Assembly (NCBI GenBank): GCA_021773815.1
Contig: JAJFJS010000067.1
Coordinates: 82,819-146,818, forward strand
Source of the DNA: Gammaproteobacteria bacterium
GTDB taxonomy: Bacteria; Pseudomonadota; Gammaproteobacteria; Steroidobacterales; GCA-2729495
DNA length: 64,000 nucleotides
Direction: 5' to 3'
Shown piece after piece: positions 1 through 9,122 of the stretch. The notes beneath the pieces are model-generated. The model saw only the letters and a program-made list of their open reading frames with translations, did no database searches and had not been told where the DNA came from. Made by a program: the position numbers and the translations under genes. How positions within the stretch are numbered: the stretch's first letter is position 1; each line of letters opens with the position of its first letter.

Positions 1-29
1 AACATCTCTTTCAATAGACGCGAAACACA

Positions 30-758
30 ATGGCACGACTCATACTGAGCTTGAATGGCCAGACCATGGCCGAATACAACATGAGCAAGGAGCGGTACAC
101 GATAGGCCGCCTCCCCGACAACGACGTCAGGATCGACAACCCGACGGTCAGCGGCCATCACTCGCTGATCATCAATATCCTGAACGACTCGTTTCTCGAA
201 GATCTCAATAGCACCAACGGCACCTACGTCAACGGCAAGCTGATCAAGAAGCACGCCCTGCAAAACGGTGACGTTGTGACGGTCGGGCGACATCAGCTGC
301 GCTATGTCGATTCGGTCAACGACGACGACGATGACGATGAGTTCGCCCGCACCATGGTCATCGACAGCTCCGATGTCGCGGCCCGCGCCGCCGCCAATGG
401 CGGGGGCTCCGCAGCGGCCGCAGTGGTTGCGCGCGCCGAGCGCCTCGCGGAACAGACCATCGGCGCCGACACAAACGCCAAGCCGTTGCCGGTCGCCAAG
501 ATACAGGTCCTCAACGGCACCTTTGCCGGGCGCGAGGTCATCCTGAATAAGGCCGTCACGACGCTGGGCCGGCCCGGCGTTCAGGTTATCGCGATCACGC
601 GGCGGTCGGAGGGTTACAGCATCGTCAAGGTCGAAAACGAGCCTGACCGTGAGCCGCCGAGCGTCAATGGCGAGGGGCTGGGTGCGCAGGCACGGCTGCT
701 CGGCGACAACGACGTGATCCAGATCATCGGCATCAAGATGGGCTTCTTCGCCGACTGA
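30..758 (+). CDS. FHA-domain protein
   Basis: Predicted phosphothreonine-recognition protein of 242 residues. An N-terminal forkhead-associated domain covers about residues 3-95. Its usual motifs are present: GR at 26-27, SGHH at 41-44 and NSTNGTYVNG at 60-69. A very acidic stretch (Asp run near residues 98-104) and an Ala-rich linker follow. Residues about 165-242 look like a second, degenerate FHA fold (LGRPG near its start, SVNGEG and GDNDVIQIIG near its end) without the SxxH motif. There is no signal peptide or membrane segment, so it is probably cytoplasmic. FHA proteins act in Ser/Thr kinase signalling or type VI secretion; neither is visible here. It is convergent with alr, 25 bases away. 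Confidence 0.85.
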   Translation: MARLILSLNGQTMAEYNMSKERYTIGRLPDNDVRIDNPTVSGHHSLIINILNDSFLEDLNSTNGTYVNGKLIKKHALQNGDVVTVGRHQLRYVDSVNDDDDDDEFARTMVIDSSDVAARAAANGGGSAAAAVVARAERLAEQTIGADTNAKPLPVAKIQVLNGTFAGREVILNKAVTTLGRPGVQVIAITRRSEGYSIVKVENEPDREPPSVNGEGLGAQARLLGDNDVIQIIGIKMGFFAD

Positions 759-783
759 CCCTCGCCGCGTCCGGCACCGGCGG

Positions 784-1890
784 TCACTCGTGTCGGCGCA
801 CGACGCGCGGACCGACGCCTGTCAGCAATTCATACGGGATGGTTCCGGCCATCCGGGCCAGTTCTTCGACGGTCGGCTCCGCACCCCACAGGGTCACGGC
901 CGCGCCGACCCGCGCGCCGGGCACGTTCGTCACGTCGATACTGATCATGTCCATCGACACCCGCCCGACCACTGGCGCGGCATCAGCGCCGATGCGGACC
1001 GAGGCCTGGCTTCCAAGCCGCCACGGGTAACCGTCCGCATAGCCGACGTTCACGACGCCGATGCGACTGTCCCGCTCGGCCCGCCACTCGCCGCCATAGC
1101 CGACGCAGGCGCCGGCCCGGATATCGTGAATCGCCAGCAGGCGCCCGGTCAGCAGCATGGCAGGCTCGAGGCCGCAGTCACGCGCAGTGCGGCCGATCAG
1201 CGGCGAGACGCCAAAAAGCATCAGGCCCGGGCGCACCCAGTTGCGCCCGCGATAGCGCAGCACCGGACCCGGCCGCAGGGCGTCCGGACAGCCGAGAATG
1301 CCGGCCGAGTTCGCGATACTGACATCGCCGTCCCAGTCGCCGATCGCCGCGCCGAACCGGCGCAGTTGCGCATCGGTCTCGCTGCTATCAGGGTCGTCGG
1401 CACAAGCGAGGTGCGTCATCAGGCACAGGTCCGGCGCCACCGCGCCGCTGTCCCGCAAACGTTCGATCATGGTCGTCGCGTGCTCCGGCGCAATGCCCAG
1501 GCGGCCCATGCCGCTGTCGATCTTCAGCCAGGCACGGACCGGTGCGCCGGCCGGGGCCGCCGCCAGCATGTCGACCTGGTCGGCATCATGGATAACGGGC
1601 TGCAACCGGTATTCGCGCACCTGAGCGAGGCTGTCGACATCGAACCGGTCACTGAGAATCACGAGATCCTTATCGATGCCGGCACGACGCAATTCGATCG
1701 CGGCCTCGAGACGGGCGACGCCAAATGCATCGGCGTCATCAAGCGCGCGCGCCGTCGCGAGGAGACCATGCCCGTACGCATCCGCCTTGATGACGGCCAG
1801 CACCGGACACCCGGGTGCGGCAACACGCACGCGCTGCAGGTTATGCCGCAATGCCGTCGACCGAATCTCGGCGACGGCCGTCAGCGCCAT
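784..1890 (-). CDS. alr: Alanine racemase
   Basis: PLP-dependent racemase that interconverts L- and D-alanine, supplying D-alanine for peptidoglycan. The N-terminal barrel carries the PLP lysine in the motif VIKADAYGHG (about residue 35), and the C-terminal part has the catalytic tyrosine region GYADGYPW. Length (368 residues) is normal. I start it at the ATG at 1890 rather than the in-frame TTG one codon earlier, because that ATG overlaps the dnaB stop by one base (TGATG), a common coupling arrangement. It is the last gene of the rpsF-rpsR-rplI-dnaB-alr run, as in many Gammaproteobacteria. Confidence 0.96.
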   Translation of the reverse strand: MALTAVAEIRSTALRHNLQRVRVAAPGCPVLAVIKADAYGHGLLATARALDDADAFGVARLEAAIELRRAGIDKDLVILSDRFDVDSLAQVREYRLQPVIHDADQVDMLAAAPAGAPVRAWLKIDSGMGRLGIAPEHATTMIERLRDSGAVAPDLCLMTHLACADDPDSSETDAQLRRFGAAIGDWDGDVSIANSAGILGCPDALRPGPVLRYRGRNWVRPGLMLFGVSPLIGRTARDCGLEPAMLLTGRLLAIHDIRAGACVGYGGEWRAERDSRIGVVNVGYADGYPWRLGSQASVRIGADAAPVVGRVSMDMISIDVTNVPGARVGAAVTLWGAEPTVEELARMAGTIPYELLTGVGPRVVRRHE

Positions 1891-3299
1891 CAAAACACCT
1901 CGATCTCGGGCACGTAGTTCTCGAACTTCGTGTACTGGCCGAGAAACGTCAACGGAAACTCACCGACCGGCCCGTTACGCTGTTTGGCGATATGTATATC
2001 CGCGATGCCCTTGCGGGGCGTGTCCTTGACGTAGATTTCCTCGCGGTAGATGAACACGATCACGTCGGCGTCCTGCTCGATCGCGCCCGACTCGCGCAAG
2101 TCCGACATTATCGGTTTCTTTTCGGTCCGCTGTTCGACGCTGCGATTGAGCTGCGACAGCGCGATGATCGGCACCTCGAGCTCCCGGGCCAGCGCCTTGA
2201 GGGAGCGCGAAATCTCCGAAATCTCCGTCGCGCGATTCTCATTGTTGCCGTGTACCTGCATCAGCTGCAGGTAATCGACGATGATCAGCGACAAACCATG
2301 CTGGCGTTTCAGGCGCCGGGACCGCGCACGAATCTCGGTTGGCGTCAGCGCCGGCGTGTCGTCGATGAACATCGGCGCATCCTGCATCAGCTGAATCGCG
2401 CCGTTGATCCGCGGCCAGTCCTCGTCGTGCAAACGGCCGTTGCGCAGGTTGGCCTGGTTGACGCGCCCGAGCGACGAGATCATGCGCAGCGCGAGTTGGC
2501 CAGTAGACATCTCCATGCTGAACACGGCGGTCGGCTGGTGGCGTTCCTGATTCAGCGCCGCGTTCTCGGCAATATTGAGCGCGAGCGAGGTCTTGCCCAT
2601 CGACGGTCGACCCGCGATGATAATCAGGTCGCCCTTCTGCAGGCCGGCGGTCATCTCGTCGAATTCGTGGAAACCGGTCGACAACCCGGTAACCGCTTCC
2701 TGGTTCTGGTAACGCTCGTCGATCTGGTCGATCGTCTCGCTGAGGACGTTGCGCAGCTGCACGAAACCCGAGCCGCGCCGCTGCCCCTTCTCCGCGATCT
2801 CGAAGACCTTGCGCTCGGCGTCGTCGACGAGTTCGGAAATCGGCCGGCCTTCGGTGTGATAGGCACTGGCCGCGATCTCGTTGCCGGCCTGGATCAGGCA
2901 GCGCAACAGGCCACGTTCGTGAACTATACGGGCATAATCGGCGACGTTCGCCGCACTTGGCGTATCCTGGACGAGACTGCCGAGATAACCGAGCCCACCC
3001 GCCCGAGTCAGTTCGCCGCGCCCGTCCAGGTACTCGGACAGAGTCACCGCGTCGCACGGTTCATTGCGCTCGGACAGCGTCCGGATCGCGGTGAATATCA
3101 AACGGTGGTCGGGCCGGTAAAAATCGCCTTCGGCGACGCGGTCGGCAACGCGGTCCCAGGCAGATTTGTCCAGCATCAGCCCGCCGAGCAGCGCCTGCTC
3201 GGCCTGCACGGAATTGGGCGGAACGTTCAGCCGATCCGTCTCGGTAAGATCCTGGTCCTGCCCAAGGATTTCGTCCTGCCCGGAGATCGCGCTTACCAT
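1890..3299 (-). CDS. dnaB: Replicative DNA helicase
   Basis: Hexameric 5'-3' helicase that unwinds DNA at the replication fork. The 469-residue protein has the N-terminal DnaB domain (about residues 25-130) and the C-terminal RecA-like ATPase with Walker A GRPSMGKTS at 230-238. A Walker B-like segment (LSLIIVDYLQLM) and the late DnaB motif ending in IAKQRNGPVG are also present. No intein interrupts it. The ATG at 3299 follows a GAGGA-type ribosome binding site and lies 15 bases after the rplI stop. Its stop overlaps alr by one base. Confidence 0.98.
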   Translation of the reverse strand: MVSAISGQDEILGQDQDLTETDRLNVPPNSVQAEQALLGGLMLDKSAWDRVADRVAEGDFYRPDHRLIFTAIRTLSERNEPCDAVTLSEYLDGRGELTRAGGLGYLGSLVQDTPSAANVADYARIVHERGLLRCLIQAGNEIAASAYHTEGRPISELVDDAERKVFEIAEKGQRRGSGFVQLRNVLSETIDQIDERYQNQEAVTGLSTGFHEFDEMTAGLQKGDLIIIAGRPSMGKTSLALNIAENAALNQERHQPTAVFSMEMSTGQLALRMISSLGRVNQANLRNGRLHDEDWPRINGAIQLMQDAPMFIDDTPALTPTEIRARSRRLKRQHGLSLIIVDYLQLMQVHGNNENRATEISEISRSLKALARELEVPIIALSQLNRSVEQRTEKKPIMSDLRESGAIEQDADVIVFIYREEIYVKDTPRKGIADIHIAKQRNGPVGEFPLTFLGQYTKFENYVPEIEVF

Positions 3300-3314
3300 C
3301 TGGATCGGGCGTCC

Positions 3315-3857
3315 TCAGTCCGCTTTGGTGGGGTCCTGTATCGGATCTTCGGCCGCTTGTGGCTCGGCCGCATCCGGATCATCGACGGCATCAATCGACA
3401 TCAGCGGCTCGCCGTCGGAAATGACCTCGACGCGAATCGTGACGTTGACGTCCGATTGCAGATGAATCTCGATCTCGTGCTCGCCGATCATGCGGATCGG
3501 TCCGTCCGGCAACCGCACCTCGCTGCGTTCGATCGGCACGCCGGCAGCGGCGCAGGCCTCGGCGATATCGACGGTACCGACAGAGCCAAACAACTTGCCC
3601 TCCGGACCGGCATTGGCCTGCAATTGCAGCGACAGACCCTGGATACGTGCGGCACGCGCCTGGGCGCCGGCCCGTTCCTCGTTCTGCTTGCGCTCGAGTT
3701 CGACGCGGCGTTCCTCGAAAATCGCTATGTTTTCGGGCGTCGCCAGCGTCGCCTTGCCCTTGGGCAACAAAAAATTACGCGCATATCCCGACCGAACCTT
3801 GACCCGATCGCCAATGCCGCCGAGGTTTTCCACCTGTTCTAACAGAATGATATCCAT
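3315..3857 (-). CDS. rplI: 50S ribosomal protein L9
   Basis: Large-subunit ribosomal protein binding 23S rRNA near the L1 stalk. The N-terminal signature (MDIILLEQVENLGGIGDRV, then GYARNFLLPKGKA) is unmistakable. The long connecting helix (VELERKQNEERAGAQARAAR) and the C-terminal domain follow. At 180 residues it is about 30 longer than typical L9, the extra being an acidic, low-complexity tail (Asp, Glu, Ala, Pro). It lies between the DUF2232-like membrane gene and dnaB. Confidence 0.97.
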   Translation of the reverse strand: MDIILLEQVENLGGIGDRVKVRSGYARNFLLPKGKATLATPENIAIFEERRVELERKQNEERAGAQARAARIQGLSLQLQANAGPEGKLFGSVGTVDIAEACAAAGVPIERSEVRLPDGPIRMIGEHEIEIHLQSDVNVTIRVEVISDGEPLMSIDAVDDPDAAEPQAAEDPIQDPTKAD

Positions 3858-3967
3858 TGCTGCCGTTCTCCATAGACCGACTGATAATTAAACCATACTC
3901 CGGGTCGCGAAAGGTGACGCGCACCCGTTGCTAAACTCCGAACCGGGCCCTGCACCGTCCTGGGGCC

Positions 3968-4843
3968 CTACCTCGCGCTGGCCCGGCGCAGGCCGTACCA
4001 GTTGTCGACAAACCCGACCGCGGCAAACAGCATCAGCGCCATCAACAGCAGCCCCGTACCGAGAAATATCGGTACATACAGCGGGATCAGCCCCCACCAC
4101 GGCCACCGCCGCACGACAACGTGCCAGTGCAGGACCGCCAGGCCCTGAAACACGAAGCCGACGCCCGCCACGAGCAGCACATTGCCGGCCAGCGGTTGCA
4201 GCCCGACCAGCGCCGCCAAGCCGGCGACCGCGGCGATACCGCCGATCACGACCCCGAGTCGCAGGCCGATAAACAGATCCCGGAACGAGGCGCCCCGGCA
4301 GCCGCCCGCCCACCAGCAACCGAGCATCAGCGCGACGATCGCGCTGGCGATCGTGCTGGCCGCAAATAACCCGCTCATCATCGGGGCAAGTCCGATGACG
4401 GCCTCGGCGTCATTCAATTCGACGCCGAACTGCCGCATCTGCTCGGCGATCGTCGCCAGTATCGGCCCCCAGAATCCCGCCGGGTCGGCGACGATGGCGG
4501 CAAAACCGACCAACCCGACACACCCCAGCAGGATGACAATCTGGATCGGCAACGTCAGCGATCCGAAGGTCGCCGCCAACCCGCCCATCAGCAGCGCGAC
4601 ACCCCAGGTCGACACCGTGCTGAACAACACCTGCGCCAGGCCTTCGCCGGCCATGCCGGTCAGCGCGAGCACGGCGACCAGTGCGATCACGCAGTCGATC
4701 AGGCCTTCCCGCCAGCCCTTGGCGATGGCCACACACACCACGATACCGGCGCTGACGACGCCGAACAGCGGCAGCAGCGCGGCAACGAGTGCAACACGCG
4801 CGACGCGTCGCTCGATCAGCCAGGACCCGAAAGCCGAACGCAT
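3968..4843 (-). CDS. Polytopic membrane protein (DUF2232-like)
   Basis: Integral membrane protein of 291 residues with roughly seven or eight hydrophobic segments: for example residues about 15-40, 47-75, 80-100, 105-125, 150-175 and several near the C-terminus. Its place between rpsR and rplI is where many non-enteric Gammaproteobacteria carry a DUF2232-type membrane protein, and the overall character fits. No catalytic motif is visible and its function is unknown. The assignment rests on position and topology, not on a diagnostic motif. Confidence 0.75.
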   Translation of the reverse strand: MRSAFGSWLIERRVARVALVAALLPLFGVVSAGIVVCVAIAKGWREGLIDCVIALVAVLALTGMAGEGLAQVLFSTVSTWGVALLMGGLAATFGSLTLPIQIVILLGCVGLVGFAAIVADPAGFWGPILATIAEQMRQFGVELNDAEAVIGLAPMMSGLFAASTIASAIVALMLGCWWAGGCRGASFRDLFIGLRLGVVIGGIAAVAGLAALVGLQPLAGNVLLVAGVGFVFQGLAVLHWHVVVRRWPWWGLIPLYVPIFLGTGLLLMALMLFAAVGFVDNWYGLRRASAR

Positions 4844-4884
4844 GGCGTCAGCGCCCCGCGACGGCCGATCGACACAACGACCGG

Positions 4885-5109
4885 TTAGTGCTTATCGGTA
4901 TACGGCAGCAAGGCAAGAAAACGCGCCCGCTTGACCGCCGTGGCCAACTGCCGCTGATAATGCGTTTTGGTTCCCGTGATACGACTCGGCACGATTTTGC
5001 CGGTCTCGGTCACATAGTTGCGCAGCGTCTCGAGATCCTTGTAGTCGATCTCGGTGACGCCGTCCGCGGTGAAGCGGCAAAACTTGCGCCGCCTGAAATA
5101 TCTGCTCAT
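4885..5109 (-). CDS. rpsR: 30S ribosomal protein S18
   Basis: Small-subunit protein that pairs with S6 on the platform of the 30S subunit. The 74 residues carry the S18 hallmarks: an N-terminal RRRKFCRF segment, [19 protein letters not shown], and [23 protein letters not shown]. Length is normal. It sits 14 bases downstream of rpsF and is surely cotranscribed with it. Confidence 0.98.
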   Translation of the reverse strand: MSRYFRRRKFCRFTADGVTEIDYKDLETLRNYVTETGKIVPSRITGTKTHYQRQLATAVKRARFLALLPYTDKH

Positions 5110-5123
5110 GGCGTAGTTCCCCG

Positions 5124-5660
5124 TTAGCTGTCCGTGCCGGTTTTGGCGTCTGCCGCATCATCCGCTGCGTCGTCTGCCGCATCCGGTACGTCGGCTGCCG
5201 CCGCATCGTCGTCCGACGCGGCCGCGTCGGTCGCGGGCGCCGCGGCATCGCTAGCCGCGGTCTCATCATCGTCGGAAGAATCCTTATCGTCAGACGAATC
5301 TTCCGCATCAGGCCTGACATCAGGCTCTTCGGATTTCTGCTCGTCGGACTTGGCCAGCGGCGACGCCTCGGTGACCGCCGCATCGCGCTTGATGACGAGG
5401 TGGCGCAGCACAGCGTCGCTGAATTTGAATGCGCCGAGAATTTCTTCCAGCGCCGCCTGTGAACATTCGATGTTCATCATGACGTAATGCGCCTTGTGCA
5501 GCTTGGCGATGGAATGCGCGAGTTGCCGACGGCCCCAGTCTTCGAGGCGATGGACGTGGCCACCGCCGGACTCGACCATGCCCGTGTAACGCTCGAGCAT
5601 CGCGGGCACTTGTTCACTCTGATCCGGATGGACCAGGAATACGATTTCGTAATGTCGCAT
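5124..5660 (-). CDS. rpsF: 30S ribosomal protein S6 with long acidic tail
   Basis: S6 binds 16S rRNA together with S18. The first ~100 residues are a standard S6 fold (start [18 protein letters not shown], later [20 protein letters not shown]). The start is the ATG at 5660, preceded by GGGAGCAACC; a longer reading frame to 5690 has no such site. The remaining ~75 residues are a highly acidic Asp/Ala/Ser tail with repeated DDAA/ASDD units. E. coli S6 is about 135 residues and ends in a short glutamate tail, so this 178-residue form is unusually long. Confidence 0.96.
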   Translation of the reverse strand: MRHYEIVFLVHPDQSEQVPAMLERYTGMVESGGGHVHRLEDWGRRQLAHSIAKLHKAHYVMMNIECSQAALEEILGAFKFSDAVLRHLVIKRDAAVTEASPLAKSDEQKSEEPDVRPDAEDSSDDKDSSDDDETAASDAAAPATDAAASDDDAAAADVPDAADDAADDAADAKTGTDS

Positions 5661-5794
5661 GGTTGCTCCCTGCGGATGAAAGCCGCCCACTCCGGTGGTG
5701 CGGCAAGGAGGCCCGCTTGCGCGGGACCGCGAATCCTACAGGACGGGCCGGATACCCGCAAGACGCAGCGCCGGCAGGCCGCCGGCGACCGGGC

Positions 5795-6583
5795 TCACCG
5801 GTCAAGCCCACCGCTGCGCCGCTGGCGCACGGTTTCATAGAGGCAGATGCCGGCGGCGACGGAGATATTCAGGCTGTCGACCGTCCCGTGCATCGGCAGG
5901 CTGACGAGCGCATCGCAGCGTTCACGGGTCAGGCGCCGCAGCCCGCGGCCTTCGGCGCCCAGCACGATCGCGACCGGCCCGGTCAGGTCGGCCTCATACA
6001 AGGACTCCGGGGCCGTGCCGTCAGCGCCGACGATCCAGACCCCGACATCGTGCAGATATTCGAGAAAACGAACCAGGTTGCCAACCTGCGCCACCGGCTG
6101 CGTCTCGGCCGCCCCTGACGCCACCTTGCTGACGGCCGCCGTGATGCCGACATTACGACTCCGGGCCGTGACGACGAGATTGACACCGGCCGCGTCAGCC
6201 GAGCGCAGGCAGGCGCCAAAATTGCGCGGATCCTCGATGCCGTCCAGCACGAGGATCAGGGGCCGCTCCGTTGCTTCGACCAGCGCGCGTTCGACCAGGG
6301 CACGCGCCTCGGCCTCGCCGACCACGGGCGCCGGCTCGACCTGCGCCACAACGCCCTGGTGGTTCGCGGTTCGGGCCAGCTCCGTAAGTTGCTCCACACC
6401 GACCCGGCGGACGTCAACGGGCGCCCGATCGAGTTCGGGCGCGATGCGGCCCAGTCGCTTCCGACCGAGGTCCGCCTGCAGATACACGGCGACCACGCGC
6501 TCCGGGGAACGGCGCAACAATGACGCAACTGCATTGATACCGCAGACGACGGTCTGCGGTGGCCGCCCCGCCCCGCGGCTCAC
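5795..6583 (-). CDS. rlmB: 23S rRNA (guanosine-2'-O-)-methyltransferase RlmB
   Basis: SPOUT-family methyltransferase that methylates the ribose of a conserved guanosine in domain V of 23S rRNA (G2251 in E. coli). The N-terminal substrate-binding domain (VVCGINAVASLL) is followed by the SPOUT motifs: LDGIEDPRNFGACLRSADAAGV (motif 1 Asn and Arg), IVLGAEGRGL and LPMHGTVDSLNISVAAGI. It is 262 residues, as expected. It appears to start at a GTG overlapping the rnr stop in a GTGA arrangement, so the two genes are probably translationally coupled. Confidence 0.96.
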   Translation of the reverse strand: MSRGAGRPPQTVVCGINAVASLLRRSPERVVAVYLQADLGRKRLGRIAPELDRAPVDVRRVGVEQLTELARTANHQGVVAQVEPAPVVGEAEARALVERALVEATERPLILVLDGIEDPRNFGACLRSADAAGVNLVVTARSRNVGITAAVSKVASGAAETQPVAQVGNLVRFLEYLHDVGVWIVGADGTAPESLYEADLTGPVAIVLGAEGRGLRRLTRERCDALVSLPMHGTVDSLNISVAAGICLYETVRQRRSGGLDR

Positions 6584-8835
6584 CGGCGCTGTCGCGGCCG
6601 GGCGCGGCCGCGACCCCGCCCGCTGCGCGCGTCACGTTCGGCCACCGGCGCGCTGTCTTCGGCGAGTTCGAAGTCCATCTTGGCCCGCTCGACATCGACG
6701 CGCAGGATACGCACCGTAACCGGCGCGCCGAGCGCGTAGCTGGCGCCGGTCCGCTCACCCGTCATGCGCGTGCCGCCTTCTTCACAGTGATAATAGTCGT
6801 GGCCGATGCTCGACACGTGCACGAGCCCGTCCACGTACAATTCGTCGAGCATGACGAACAGGCCGAAATGCGTGACCCCGGTAATGATTCCGGGCAGCAC
6901 GTCACCGATACGTTCCTGCATGTAGGCGCATTTCAGCCGCGCCTCAACATGCCGTGTCGCCTCCTCGGCGCGGCGCTCGAGCATCGAACAGCTCCGTCCG
7001 GCCTGTTCCATGCCCGGTAAATCGTAGCCGAACGCGCCGGGCTTGCCGCCGTCGATGATATGCCCGATACCGCGATGGACGAGCAGATCCGGGTAGCGAC
7101 GAATCGGCGACGTGAAGTGCGCGTAGTGACTCAGGCCGAGACCGAAATGTCCTTCGTTGGCCGGCTGATACACCGCCTGGCTCAGGCTGCGCAGTACCGC
7201 TACGGCCCAGACGGCATGGTCGGGTCGTTCGGCGATCTGCTGCAATACGCGGTTCAGGTGCCGCGGATCGGTGCACGCCTCGGCGGGCACGCTAATGCCG
7301 ATCGCACGCAACGTCGCCCGCAGGTCGTCGAAACGGTCCGGCTCCGGGCCAGCGTGCACCCGGTATAGCGTCGGCAGTCGATGCTTGTGCAGAAAGCGCG
7401 CGGCCTCAATGTTCGCCGCGACCATGCATTCTTCGATCAGCCGGTGCGCATCGTTGCGCATCCGCGGCACGATGCGCTCGATGCGGCCGGCCTCATTGAG
7501 TTCGATGATGACCTCGGGCAGGTCCAGGTCGAGCGCGCCACGGCGCCGTCGGGCTTTGATAAATATCTTATAAACTTCATATAAATCATTTATTTGTGAT
7601 ATATACTTAAGTCCATCTTTATCTTCGCTGCGACCCTTTTCCCCGCGCTGTAATCGATCGACCTGCTCGTAGGTCAGACGCGCCACCGAGCGCATGACGC
7701 CGCGGTAAAAATCCGCCTTCGTCACCTTACCCGCATTCGTCACGCGCATATCGCAGACCATGCACAGGCGATCGACGCGGGGATTGAGCGAGCATAGACC
7801 GTTCGATATCGACTCGGGCAGCATCGGCACGACCCGGTCCGTAAAATACACGGACGTGCCGCGACTGCGTGCCTCGTCGTCTAGTGGCGTCTGCGGGCGG
7901 ACGTAATGCGACACATCGGCAATCGCCACGATCAGCCGCCAGCCGTCGGCCACCCGTTCGGCGTAGACTGCATCATCGAAATCCCGCGCGTCGGCGCCGT
8001 CGATCGTCACGAGCGGCAAATCACGCAGATCAACACGCCCGCGCTTGTCAGCGGCCGCAACCTGCTCGCCGTAGGCTTCGGCGGCCGCCAGAATTTGCGG
8101 ATCCCAGCCGACCGGAATATCGAACTGCTCGATCGCCACTTCGGTCAGCATGCCCGGGTCTGCGGGATCGCCGAGGATCCGGACGACTTTGCCCTGCCCC
8201 CCGCGATTCTCGGACGGGTACTCGATGATCTCGATCTTGACCAGTTCGCCGGCACGCGCGCCACCGCGATGATGATCCGGAACGATGAAATTGTGCGGGA
8301 TGCGGCCACTCTCGATGACAAAACCCACGCCGTGCTCGCGGCAATACAGCCCGACGACGGATTGCTTGCCCCGCTCCAGGATCTCGACGACGTTTCCCGC
8401 ACGCTTGCCGTTGCGTCCCGGAGCCCCGACACGCACGGCGACCCGGTCGCCGTGCAGCAGCGCGCGCATCTCCTGGAACGGCAGGTAGACATCGTCCGAT
8501 CCGTCCTCGGGCAGCAGGAATCCGAAGCCGTCCGGGTGCGCCGACACGATTCCCGTCACGGCATCGATCTTCTCCAGCAGGCAGTACTCGGCCTTGCGAT
8601 TGATCAGCAGCCGCCCCGCCGATACGAGGCGCTGCAGCCGCCGGCGCAACGCCTTGCGCGGCTTGTCGCCGTCAACCCCGAGCAACTCGGCGAGGCGCCC
8701 GAATTCCAGCGGTATCCCCTGGGCCTCAAAGACCTGGATGATCGCGGTCGGTTCGGGAACCGGATGCCGGTTTTCGGCGGGCCCGCGTGATTTGGCAGCG
8801 GGGCGCCTGCGGCGCGGCTTTTTTCGCTCTGTCAT
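6580..8835 (-). CDS. rnr: Ribonuclease R
   Basis: Processive 3'-5' exoribonuclease able to degrade structured RNA. The 751 residues show an N-terminal winged-helix part, cold-shock domains, and the RNB catalytic domain with the metal-binding Asp cluster TIDGADARDFDDAVYA. The helical region contains HYAHFTSPIRRYPDLLVHR. A C-terminal S1 domain and a basic tail rich in Arg and Gly follow. One oddity is a very AT-rich patch at about 7560-7625 (near 18% GC over 60 bases) inside an otherwise GC-rich gene. It encodes KYISQINDLYEVYKIFIKA and keeps the frame. rnr heads the rnr-rlmB pair. Confidence 0.97.
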   Translation of the reverse strand: MTERKKPRRRRPAAKSRGPAENRHPVPEPTAIIQVFEAQGIPLEFGRLAELLGVDGDKPRKALRRRLQRLVSAGRLLINRKAEYCLLEKIDAVTGIVSAHPDGFGFLLPEDGSDDVYLPFQEMRALLHGDRVAVRVGAPGRNGKRAGNVVEILERGKQSVVGLYCREHGVGFVIESGRIPHNFIVPDHHRGGARAGELVKIEIIEYPSENRGGQGKVVRILGDPADPGMLTEVAIEQFDIPVGWDPQILAAAEAYGEQVAAADKRGRVDLRDLPLVTIDGADARDFDDAVYAERVADGWRLIVAIADVSHYVRPQTPLDDEARSRGTSVYFTDRVVPMLPESISNGLCSLNPRVDRLCMVCDMRVTNAGKVTKADFYRGVMRSVARLTYEQVDRLQRGEKGRSEDKDGLKYISQINDLYEVYKIFIKARRRRGALDLDLPEVIIELNEAGRIERIVPRMRNDAHRLIEECMVAANIEAARFLHKHRLPTLYRVHAGPEPDRFDDLRATLRAIGISVPAEACTDPRHLNRVLQQIAERPDHAVWAVAVLRSLSQAVYQPANEGHFGLGLSHYAHFTSPIRRYPDLLVHRGIGHIIDGGKPGAFGYDLPGMEQAGRSCSMLERRAEEATRHVEARLKCAYMQERIGDVLPGIITGVTHFGLFVMLDELYVDGLVHVSSIGHDYYHCEEGGTRMTGERTGASYALGAPVTVRILRVDVERAKMDFELAEDSAPVAERDARSGRGRGRARPRQRR

Positions 8836-8933
8836 TCGTGTGCTTGTGGCTGGCTCATCGCGTTGACAAGGATACAGGCTGCCAGTACAGTCCCGCCACT
8901 CTCGAATTTACGGTCACCTGAATCAAGAGACGG

Positions 8934-8984
8934 GCCCAGGTGGCGGAATTGGCAGACGCGCTGGCTTCAGGTGCCAGTGGGCCT
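8934..8984 (+). pseudogene. Truncated tRNA-Leu(CAG), 5' half
   Basis: This stretch matches the acceptor 5' strand (GCCCAGG), D-arm and anticodon arm of a leucine tRNA with CAG anticodon. There is no variable arm, T-arm or 3' acceptor strand after it. It is not a simple copy of the intact gene 189 bases downstream: the anticodon stem is CTGGC/GCCAG here and CCAGC/GCTGG there, both fully paired. It was therefore once a separate functional tRNA-Leu whose 3' half has been lost, most simply by integration or excision of an element. Confidence 0.85.
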
Positions 8985-9122
8985 AGGTAATTCGTGATGA
9001 AAACCTACCAAAGAATCACGCGGTTATAAGACGAGGTCGACCACGGGCAATACGACTGGTATGGTTTTTGTCGTATATGCGGTTTGGCAGTAAGTTTGAA
9101 AAACCTGATTTGATTGTGAAAT

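Noticed and set aside
790..1917. Long open frame on the plus strand opposite alr
   Set aside because: It is the antisense of a well conserved gene in high-GC DNA and has no recognisable motifs.
1815..3842. 675-codon plus-strand frame opposite dnaB and rplI
   Set aside because: It is a shadow of two conserved genes; the sequence is Arg/Leu/Asp-rich with no family.
5134..5487. Repeated GTC/GCC triplets as a possible repeat array
   Set aside because: They encode the acidic Asp/Ala tail of S6; unit lengths are irregular and no CRISPR-like spacers exist.
9048..9080. Sequence like a phage T7 promoter (ATACGACT) near the tRNA
   Set aside because: Only partial identity; it forms part of an inverted repeat (ATACGAC/GTCGTAT), and no phage RNA polymerase gene is near.
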